64,000 nucleotides of DNA from Vanessa cardui. Lineage: Eukaryota; Arthropoda; Insecta; Lepidoptera; Nymphalidae. The position numbers were made by a program, and so were the translations under genes. Within the stretch, counting starts at the first letter, position 1. Each line of letters opens with the position of its first letter. The stretch covers positions 5,146,001 to 5,210,000 of the forward strand of contig NC_061123.1 in assembly GCF_905220365.1 (NCBI RefSeq). The letters are read 5' to 3'. Below the pieces are notes generated by a model. That model did no database searches and had not been told where the DNA came from. It saw only the letters and a list, made by a program, of their open reading frames with translations. Of this stretch, positions 50,635 to 62,200 are shown in pieces.

Positions 50635-53278
50635 ATATTCATATAATTACAAAGATTAAATTGAGCAAAAGAGAAAGGAAATAATAAGTCATATCAATTA
50701 AAAAATCACTTTTATTTTAAGAACGTTATAGACCTTGTTTTTATTAACTTGGTATAAAATATATTTAAACAAGGGTTTACTCAAAACTATTTTTGCTATT
50801 CTTGTAACTTTTTATTAATATAAATATTAAAATTATTATTAATAGGTACTCGGTTTTCATTAAATTAAATATAAAAATTATACACTATCTCAATCGTTTG
50901 GTGAATTTGTATCTAAATTGAGCATATAGCACAACGCTACCCCGACACTATATTACATAATAAACACGCACACAAATCACACGAGGAACACATTGATTGG
51001 AAATTATTTTATCAGTCAACAATTTACGAATAACATAATCACTAAAATGAGGTAAAGTGCCCTATTGGTGAAAATCACAATAATAAAAAATACTGATGAA
51101 AATAAGAACAAAATATTCAAAGGCAATGAAAAGCCCGCAGCGAACGCTGTGTGAGGCAACGTTGTGCGAGGCTTCGCCGCAGTCACTCCGCGCATCCTTG
51201 CTTTACCTCCACTTTACTCTATACTGCCTCCGTACAATAACTTTAATATTTAAATAGAAATAATTTAACGATTTAGTTCTCTGTGATTGGAAGAATGGCG
51301 CTGGAGTGTCTCGGCTGGCTCGTCGTAGTTAGAGAAGTAAGGTTTACAAATCAGGTAATTTACCACACGCCGAATAATTTATAGTCTAGTTATTCGCTTA
51401 CCATACTTCTAATTTAGAGAATATTTCAGATGTCGATTACAGAATTATATAATTGCAAAATTATGTAGAAACATTTCGTTTTCGTCATTAGCAAAAGGCA
51501 CTATGCAATTTCTTTATGATATTTAGATTTTTTTTTACAATTTCGTATTTAGATTATCATCGATTCGACTTTACATTGTTAAAAAAACAAGGTGCCTTTA
51601 GCCCTTAATCAATAACAAACAACAAAAAATATATATATACATATATGCATATAATTTATCTATTAACCAATCCTATACAACATTTTATGCCATCTGTTGC
51701 ATTAATTATAATGTTCAATTTCAATAATTGCCTGGCGATGCGTTTGCTCTCTCACCACATCTCGCAATAATCATATAACACTCCAGAATTCATTGCTTCT
51801 TCGGACTTTTAATATTGTCTAATAGTTTAGCTGCGACGAATGAAAACGAATAATATTAAATAAATATTGTAAACAACTGAAACTGTATTCGTGTACTTCG
51901 GTAAAGTTCCTCATTCAATCAACAATCCTGCATTCCATTGAAGGCTGGATTTCTGAAGGCACTCGTTTATACCCTTAAACCACATTATCGTAAAAGTTAT
52001 TACAGTCACATTGGACCCCCAAAGTCTGACAGTGTGGTCCAATGTCCAGGATTGTTGTATATTGGAGTCTAACTATGGTTGGATATACAACTATTTTATA
52101 ATATTAACTTTTAAACTGTAACAAATAATGCGTCTAGCGTATAATTTACTTATAATAGTTTGCTATTAAAATCTTTAAGTATTCTAAAAGTTTTATTAAA
52201 AATTTTGAATACAATTCTTCGAATCTAGGGAGTTCGTATTTAACAAGCTTCGGTTTTTGCTTTCACAATGTTCCACTGACATTGGTTGCCTGTGGACTCA
52301 TGCTTTGCTTGGGGTAGGAAAGTAATTATTATCAGTTAGAACTAATCATAGCTTTATCGTAATGCGAGTTTACTGGTTAGTTAATGTATAAGGATCTTGC
52401 AAATTAGCTAGACTTTGGCTACAGAGTATAGGTTATTCACACAAGGCGACCACTGTAAAATTATCATATATGTATAACGACTATTTAACAACAATGGCAG
52501 ATTATCTATTGCATTGTAATTGATACGGAACACATCGATTGCAGTTTCGTCTTATGTATCTGAAGGATTGCCCGAGGCACACTTGAGCATGCATACAAAA
52601 AATACAACGTATCTAAATACAATATAATAATAAAATCTTAATTTAGTATTTTGATTTGTTTAAGTCTTTGGTGGTTAAATCCGATTTATGAAATTTTTTC
52701 CTCATTACAGTATAGAAATGACAAACGAAAATGATACGCTGATCGAATTATGAGTATTATAAACATGTATTATAACAGACGCGTAACGAATTATTGCTGT
52801 GCATCGCACGTCACAAGTGACAAATCTGTATAATGTTAAGTAGCGCACTTTCAAAAAAAGTACTCACAACAATAACAAAAACTTAAGCTAATCTACAAAT
52901 TTGACACTCGCTCGAACGTTCGCCCATCCGAAACGACAGCTCTCGCCGGTCAAATATAAAGAAACGAATTAAAATAATTTGTACAAGATCTTACCTAAAT
53001 TACCATTAGGTATCTATACACACTTTACAGCTTACACGGTAAACTTAACAATAATAGGCTGCGTCATAAATGACTTCGATACAACTATGTTACTGAGGTA
53101 AACTATATAGGATTCTCGTCTTCGTCGACGCCGCCCCGGGCGAAGTCGAGTCGTCGGGCGAGAAGCGCCGCCGAGCGGAATAAATAGACGACGCGGCGAA
53201 CAATTCACTAGCTACGCTTACAACTAGATTCGAAGAGCCGAGCGGCGCGGCGCCCGGCCTGAGGTAGATGTGGCGCCG
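50635..53278 (-). other. InR 3' flank / presumed 3'UTR, tail-to-tail with GGCT copy 2
   Basis: There is no convincing coding sequence between the cyclotransferase stop (50634) and the receptor stop (53279). The part nearest the receptor (53100-53278) is GC-rich and presumably 3'UTR. Minus-strand AATAAA hexamers occur near 52192, 50812, 50739 and 50711, any of which could end the receptor mRNA; a plus-strand AATAAA near 50958 could end the cyclotransferase mRNA, so the two transcripts may overlap. A short composite stem-loop lies at 51920-52057. Confidence 0.45.
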
Positions 53279-56200
53279 CTACGCCGCGTCGCGCAGCACG
53301 CCGTTGGGCCCCGCGCCCCCCGCGCCCGCCGCGCCCGCCGCGCCCGCCGCGCGCGCCTTCAGCGCCAGCGGCCGCGCCTCGGCCGGCTGCAGCGGCTCGG
53401 CCGCCGCGTCGTCCGAGCCGCGCGAGCGCAGCGACGACAGCTCGCGCACCCACGACGCCAGGCGCCCCGACACGCCGAACAGGTTGGAGCCCGAGCCCGT
53501 GGCCACCGCGCCCACGTTCACCTCGTGCATGGCCGCCTCCTCCTCTGTGACACGTCACACGCGCTCACGGTTAGCTACTGCCCGCTTGGATGCGTCTAAG
53601 TCGCACATTAAAGGGCAGCGGCAGGGATCGAAAGTTGAAGAGCACGACCGACCCTTACGGTGGTGAGTAAGAGGTAGTCGTAATTCCCGTCATCATCGAC
53701 ATTATCATCATCACTATATTACATAACGGGGATAAATATCGCACGCCCTTTCTGTGATCAGTCTGCGCGCTATCATCTAATAAATATGTACATCTAAATC
53801 ATCTAGTACAAATTTATTCAAATTATACTATGAACTACAAGTATTACTTAGTAAAATAACTACGATTAACAATAGAAATTGAAAAAGCTTTTATTTAAGT
53901 ATACTACGAAATAAATACTCTAATATAATATAATAGTCCCGCTCATTACTACAAAATGATGTTGAATCAACTTCTAACTAACCTTCTATACTAGAAGCAA
54001 TAACGTGAGGTAGCGAAAAAAAAACTTGAATAAAATCATTAAAAAGTATTTTTTTCTCTAGTAATAAAATGTTACGAATCATAACTACAGCGGCCATTGG
54101 TCAGTCAGAAAATGATAACACATCGACAGGTGGCGTCAACGTACAGCATGCATACCGTTACTTACAGTTAACAGAGTGCAGCCTGCTCGGCGCACAGGTC
54201 TGGCACGTGCGGACAAACAAGAATCAAATATTACTACATATCAACTCTACATCTAAATTTACTTTTTTGTTATCATTTACTGATATTAACCAAAATGTTA
54301 TCACGAATACGTTCAATTTCATATTACTTAACAATATTTTATCTGAATCTTTGATCCCTGCCGCGACACAATACTGGAAAATTTGGTGGAAAAGATTATG
54401 AATTTAATAAAAAAGTATTTAAAACAGTTTCATTCGCCAAATGGATACTAGAGTTTAGGATGCATTTGGCAAGTTAAAGTGTTTTAGCAACTAAATTCCG
54501 TCTCATACTCAAATTCCTTTATAAATATGGAAGCATCACACTTATTGATTCGGAAATGATTCCGAGATTGTTTGGAAAATAAATCTATTTGGTTAATTCT
54601 CTTTTCGACAGAACTTTACTATAAAATTTAGATCATTGTTTCGATTATTTACCCTTCAATTGTAATGGTAGTATCGCCGATCATTAAGGAACAATTCTGT
54701 TGCATAAATTATATAATTTCTAGTTTGAATTAATAGTACTTACATTTATTTTGTTGACTGATTTTAGGTCTTGTGTTAACTAGTATTAATGACAAACAGT
54801 ATAAGTTTGCCACTAGCCACAAAATTATTAAAATGCATATAATTTATTACGCATTCTTCTGGCTTACGAGTCAGATGTCAAAAAGTGACTAACCAAATAG
54901 ACTGTATAATATGGAAAATGAACGATATATTATATCCTCGGAAATGTAATCAAATGTGTTAATAGTAGCGCGAGACGGGGTATGAAGCTGTTGAGTCTCA
55001 CACCCGCGCACTCGACTCACCCGAGGCGGTCCGCTGCAGCGCGTACATCTCCTGTCCCTGCGGGGTGTGGAAGAACGAGCGGTGCCGGAAGTAGGGCTGC
55101 GCTGAGGGCGCCAGGTCGGCGACCAGCTGCAGGAAGGACGGGCGCGCATGCGCACGGTGCGCCCAGCACGCGCGCATCAGCTCGTACAACCGGTCGGGGC
55201 AGTGCTCGGGGCGCTCCATCACGCCGCCCTCCACCACGTAGCGCACCACTTGCTCGTTGGACAGCCCCTGCCACACAAACCCGGTCAGATGCAGATTAAG
55301 GGAGACCAGCGACGATACGTGAAACTGAACGTACCTGATACGGCTGCATGGCGAGCGTTGCCATCTCCCATAACACGACACCGTAGCTCCATATGTCGCT
55401 GTTACTCGAAAACACCTGTAAAATAAAAATACGTCACAGGTTAATTATTAGCTGAGGGGTATATAATAAGTAATAATAAGTAAAATGTAATAGAGCTCAC
55501 CCCGTCTTTTAAGCTCTCGGGGCTCATCCACCTGACGGGCAGGAGGCCCTTGGTGCCTTTCCTATAGTAATCAGTCTCATAAATGTCTCTGGTCATGCCA
55601 AAGTCGCCCACTTTCACGGTGAGGTCTCCGGCCACCATGCAGTTACGCGCCGCGAGGTCGCGATGCACGAACTTCTTCGCCGATAGATAGGCCATACCGT
55701 CCGCTATTTCTATTGCCATCTGAAAATAAATATTTTTTAAAGCCAAAGTCGTTGTGATCAACAATAAATCTAAAACGTGAATAAAAATAAACTATTTGTA
55801 AATAGTCCTCAGAAGGATATCTAAAAAGAATGGTTCAGCACCTGCAGGATGTTCTGCAGTGTGGGCGGCACGGACGCCGGACCCTTCTTGGGTAGAGAAG
55901 ATTCCGCGTCGGGGCGGTGCGAGCGAAGGTACGTCTTGAGGTCACCGTGCTCCATCAGCTCCATCACCACCAGCGTAGGCTGTCCGCGCGACACCACGCC
56001 CAGGAGCCGCACCACGTGGTACGTGTCGAAGGCTTTCATCACCGACGCCTCGTTGAGGAACTCGATACGCTCCCTGTGAACGAATACAGTTTGAGCACAC
56101 TCTCGATGAGTACACGTAAATAATCACGTCGATCCACTGCAGAGTCGAGACACTCACCTGTCAGTTGCGTGCTCATTGACAGTTTTCACAGCGCATCGAG

Positions 56201-59200
56201 TTTCTGGTTTACCTTTTTCTATATTCTTCACTAAGCCCTCATACACCTGCAAAAGAATCGTCAAATTAACGACAGTTTCAAAGGTTGAAGGAAATGGCAT
56301 ACACGGAAGCGAAGACCGACCATGCCAAAGGAGCCCTGGCCGAGCTCCCGGATGAACTCGACGCTGCTGCGCGGCACCTCCCACTCGTCGGGCACGTACA
56401 CGGTGGACACGTACTCGGGGTTGACGCTGGCGAACAGCTTGGGCGCGTCGCTGGGCGGCATCAGCGCGCGCCGCGCCGCCCACGCGCCCGCCGCCACCAG
56501 CGCCAGCAGCGCCATGCAGCCGCCCACCACGCCCCACACCCACTCGTAGCTCAGCTCCGCCGTGCGCTCCTGCAAACGTGTAATCCCACATGTAGTCGTT
56601 CACATTTTCATACTACGATCTCCTCTATAGTTTGTTCGCGTTAAGAATGCAGTGAGTTGTCATTGTTTACCGGCTTTACTCCGCCCCCTGACCAATCAAA
56701 TCTTTTTTAACAGCAGGGTGAAGGTGCTTGCATATTTGTGTTAAAATTCCAACAAATTATATTTGTTTTAAAGACTAAGTATAATTCATTTAAAAATACA
56801 CATTAAAATAAAAAATCGAATCGGGGTGTTTATTCAACAAAATTCTTAACACTATATACAATCGTTTGCGAATCTCCCCATCGCGATATAGAAATTTACA
56901 TATTTTGACATAACGTCATCTAGTAGCTATAGGTTACATTAATTATTACGTGTACAGCTTGAATAAATTAAATATAAATATATAAATAAACAAAATTTAA
57001 ATTATAAAAATAAAAATATCAGTTAATAATTAATTAAATGTGAACTTGACTTTGTAATTTGAAAAGATTTGATTGGTCAAAGGGGGCGGAGTCAGGCCGG
57101 TAAACAATGACAACTCACTGCATTCTTAACGCGAACAGACTATAGGCTGGTTGCCGTAACCTTTACTCACGGGTATAAAGACGTAGATGTCGGTGGAGAC
57201 GTTGCCGGCGCCGCTGAGCGAGAGCGGAGTGACCCGCAGCGAGTAGTTGCCCGGCGCCAGGTTGCGCACGAGCACGCCCCGACCATTGAGCTCGTAGTCC
57301 TCCGCCGTGATGCAGCTCGCTAAGCCCATCTCCTGCGTCGCCTGCGCAAAAAATGGATCACGTATCATACTCCACCATTTATTTTGTACGGTAAAACACC
57401 ATTATTTCAGGCTAATGGAATATTAAATTAAAAGAAAAACACCACTAAAATAGTCACGTCAACACACCTGATTGTTATCCTCAACTCGCGAATGATGAAC
57501 ATTATACGCTACGACAAAACCATTGGGATCCTCGGGAGGCTGCCACGTAACATTTACTTCGGGCAAAGTTTTATTAGATGGCAATACTTCGGCGTGCATG
57601 TTTCGCACAACATCAGCATTCACTGAAAAATATATTGAAAAACATCAATATGAGACAACATCACATACATTACTCTGATCCCAATGTAAGTATAGTAGGA
57701 CACAAATTAGATGTAGCATCGGAAAATGCGATGGAATGAAATTAAAACCGATTACTGCCGATTTATACAACCAATAGAAATAGCTCCCTATCGCGCCATT
57801 CGACGCTATTCGTCGCTATAGATTCACGCGTCAGAGAAAGCAAGTGCATGTAAATCCAGGTGTCAAATTAACGAATATGTTAGGTCATATGACATTACAA
57901 GTTATTACGTTTGTGCAAAGATCATATTCGCATGAGAAATGAATATTGATAATTTGGTATAGCGTACTCAATTCGGATGTGATCGGTTTTACGAATTTGG
58001 CCGATGCGACATCTAAGTTGTGTCGTACTATAGCTGAAGCACTTGTGTTATGGAAATCAGAAGTAACGACGGTACCACAAACACTCAGACTCAAGACAAG
58101 ATAGAAAACTAATGGTAATCTACATCGACTCCGCCGGGAATCGAACCCGGGACCTCAGAGTGGCGTACCCATGAAAACCGGTGTACACACCACTCGACCA
58201 TGGAGGTCGTCAATAAATATTTTTTTTGTATTAAGTTGCATTTTGGTCGTTACAGGATTTTGGGAATCCTTGATTGTATGACAAAAGTGAAGTTTTATAA
58301 GTTGAGAATGCAAAGTGTAAGAGCGGGACTCACGCCTCTCGAGAGTGCGGAAGGTGTAGTGCGCGCGCTGCGAGCACCACTCGCGCTCGTCTATCTGCGA
58401 GGTCTCGTTCTCGTGGCGCTCGCGGCACGCCCACACGTTGACCGTGTACCACGTGAAGTGCCGCAGGTTGTCCACCGTCAGCGAGCGCGCGCTGCCCTCC
58501 AGGTCGTAGTACAGGGTCTTCACGTACTCTATGAGTCGAGATGGCCCAGTGGTTAGAACGCGTGCATCTTAACCGATTATTGCGGGTTCAAACCCAGGCA
58601 AGCACCGCTGATTCATGTGCTTAATTTGTCTTTATAATTCATCTCGTGCTCAGCGGTGAAGGAAAACATCGTGAGGAAACCTGCATGTGACAAATTTCAT
58701 TGAAATTCTGCCACATGTGTATTCCACCAACCCGCATTGGAACAGCGTGGTGGAATATGTTCCAAACCTTCTCCTCAAAGGGAGAGGAGGCCTTTAGCCC
58801 AGCAGTGGGAATTTACAGGCTGTTACTTTACTTTACTTTACGTACTCTGCCAATACACACGCATTCATAGAACTTACTACGTACTTCATGCAAAGCGAGT
58901 GATGATAATAAGTGATTTAAGAATAAATTAAATTATACTACGAAATCATTATCACATTAAAACTATACTCTGTATAATTTCATAAAATATAATAATAAAA
59001 TTGATTGCGTTCAATTAATAGTATCGTAACTTTTTACAATACTTTTCTTCTGATTTAAAAGCTATGTTACAATCACATTAAACTTAATTAAAATATTTTA
59101 TTAATCATTAGACAACTTTTTGTTAATGAACTTATTGTTACTCGTCTGTTCCGTGGGGTAAAAAAGGGTTTTATGAAATCCAAAACAAGAATAATCTATT

Positions 59201-62200
59201 AGTCATCTATGGACGATTCCGTATCGATTTTAAGTAGTCACTCTACGTTCTGTTTTTAGACTGACTCATAAAGAAAAAAAAAACATTAAATGTACGAAAA
59301 AAGGTTAAAGCTAAACCTTTTTTCACAATAAAGTAAAAAAGAACTTTTTTATCTATTTTAAATTACCAAAAACTAGTACTCAATAAACACATGTATTCCT
59401 ATAAATTAAAATAAATCATGCTAATGTAAAAATGAAAAGCGACTACGTATTTTCATAGCGCTTTTATATCATGTAATAAATGTTTTGATATATACGTATA
59501 ATTAAAACATCGTAAAATATTTACGAGTACAACCTTTACCCATAGATATGTCGTTTAATATATCTATTACACTACTGCATGCAACTTAGTGTGGACACGA
59601 CAGTTCAAGGATATGTATGTAATTTAACCTGTCGAGTGATCCTTTGCGATGCAAGCGTTATACTGGCGGCGACTGCACTCTACTGAAATATGAACGTGAC
59701 GGGGTGATCGTTAGATGATGGAAGCAAAGCAAGCGACAGACATGTTAAAGCTCAAATAGCCCGATGTTATCCAAATGATTATGAAATATGGACAAGAAAA
59801 GAAATATAAATTTTAATCATGCTAAAAGGTCTATGCTGAAACACTTTTAAGGCGAATTTATGGAAATAAATTTAGTATGGGTTATGAGTTTAAAGCTTTA
59901 CTGTTAAAGGAAGAAAAAAATGTGAAAAAATATATAATAGATGAGCAAGCAGCATGGAATGAGATATAACTTATGTTTGATAAACTTCTTTTTCCCTTCA
60001 ATTAGAAGAATACAGCTAAGCAAGATGAAGTATTAAAACAACAAAAATAATCTTACAAAAGATGATTTTAATTTGGTATTTAATTTACCATGTGCATTTT
60101 TCTCACATTTTATAGTCACGATTTGTAACTTTAGTACTTTAATAACTTATTATGATAAGCCAAGATTTTAACAATACGAAAGCTACATATTTTTCATGCT
60201 GATTAAATTTTAGCGGCGGTCAACACTAATTTAGTGAATGATTTTTCATAAAAATAATATGAGAGCATTCTTGTCGACATCACTACACATGGTTCTCAGA
60301 AGATAAACGATAAAATGTTGGATCTTAAAAGTAAAATTTGCCGAATCGTATGTACTCTTTGAGGGTGTTTAAATCACAAGTAAAATAAAACTTACTTCCT
60401 TCCGTTGCGTTGGTGTTGTTCTGCCCAATGAGTGGCACGTGCGGGTCGCCGATGATGACGAGCATGCTATTGACGCTGTCGTCTATCGAGCGCCGGAGTC
60501 TTTTCGCCGCTGACTCGTTGGTAAGCATCTTGGGTCTCTCAGTTTTCACATATACCTAAACATATTTCATCATCGAAAGCTTTCTTAACGTTTTCTTCAT
60601 TCATAAGCTTTTAGTTTATATAAACGGTTAATAAGAATTGGCACAAAAGACAAGGTAACTTAAGACTTAATAGTTTCATGACCAATGATGCCAACTTTTA
60701 GAGTTTACTCCGGGCCCTTAATTTGGGGTTAAATAAGTTGCGTGACTGGTCGTGACAACGGACTCGCGCATCGCTTACATGGTTCTGAAGCGAGTTCTCG
60801 AAGTTGATGGTCTCGATACGCTCCTCCTCGGCGAGCGAGCTGAAGCGCGTGGGGCGCGCGTCGTCGCGACACGCGCACGTGCCGCTGGCCACGTCGCCCG
60901 TGCCGCCCGCGCCCCCCGCGCCCCCCGCCGCGCCCCCCGCGCCGCCCGCGCCGCCCGTGCCCCCCTCCTCGCCGCGCACCGCTATCAAGTTCACGAGCGC
61001 GCTCGCTGGGGACCGCGACGCACATTATTAGTCCACAATACTACGGCAATGGTAGCCAAGGTGATAGAGAACGACGTTCTTTTTTTGAATCGATTCGGCT
61101 TCAAACAATTATTATTTATATCTGGATTACAAAATACCTATTACCTATAAATATATATTTTGCCGTTTTTGGGATATTTATTGGTTACATTGTTGTGTCT
61201 TAGTACAAGGTTTTAATAATATTTACAAATTCATAAAAACCTTTTTCTAATAATAGAAAAGATCAAACTTACGATTGCCACAATAGTTGACGTTGAGTGC
61301 CAGGATCTTGGGCCGGTTGTAGTTATTGGCCTGTATCTCGACGTGGTAGAAGGCGATAGTACCGTTGGGCATAGACGGCGGCTGCCATTTTATTACTGCT
61401 GAATGCTCCTTAAGGGATTCCACTGTTAAGCCGAGGGGTGGACTTGGAGCTGGGAGAAAAGATCATTATTATTACTCAATCTATTATAAAACAGCACAAG
61501 AGTATAAGCTTCTCATAAAACAACGATATTAATTATCGTCTACTATAAAATACCAATGTTTCACCAACTTACGTCCAGGTAGAGTCTTGAAGTATATAAT
61601 AGGACTCTGCGCGCCTTTCCTGTCCTGCAGTGTGGTGTAGGTCTTGACATATGCCGCGTATCGTGTGAAGGGAGTGAGTTGAGTGAGCGGGTAGAAGAGC
61701 GGCTGGTTGTTGTTCTTACAAGGGCTCTGCATGATGGATTTCTTGTCGATGATCACTGGCTGTGTGCTGCTATTACGGACTTCGTCCACCGTCGTGTCCA
61801 CGACGTTCCAGCTGAAATTGACAACTGAATAAATACAACCCTTAAACGTAACAATTAATTATCCTCCTCATCACCTAAATCATGGGCATGTCAATAGATT
61901 TACGGTGTAGGATTATGTTAAGCGAATTAATACTCACGTATCCGAACAAGCGTCACGCTGACCGTAAAGCGTGACATTGGATTCGGTAGCGATGAAGTAT
62001 ATGGAGTAGCCGAGCAACTTGCGTGAGTCTGACATGCAGTACATGTTCCACTTGAGGATGGCCACGCGCTGGAATATCGAGCTCACCTTCAAATGTAGCG
62101 TGTCCTGGTAACCTGGTCAAAAGTCATAAGTTTTCAAATACCTTGCGGTATGAAAAGTAAAATAACACGATATCTTCTGCTACTATAAAAAAAACATAGG

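Noticed and set aside
51294..51340. Plus-strand ATG frame MALECLGWLVVVRE followed by GTAAGG
   Set aside because: Only 14 codons, no following exon found, and it lies in the presumed 3'UTR of InR.
53208..53666. Long GC-rich open frames on both strands
   Set aside because: They are shadows of the last InR exon; only the frame ending LRDAA at 53279 continues the receptor across the acceptor at 53545.
58140..58212. tRNA-like A and B boxes suggesting a tRNA gene
   Set aside because: They are SINE heads: the flanks continue into shared SINE bodies, and no cloverleaf with an acceptor stem is complete. The same holds for the SINE A heads.
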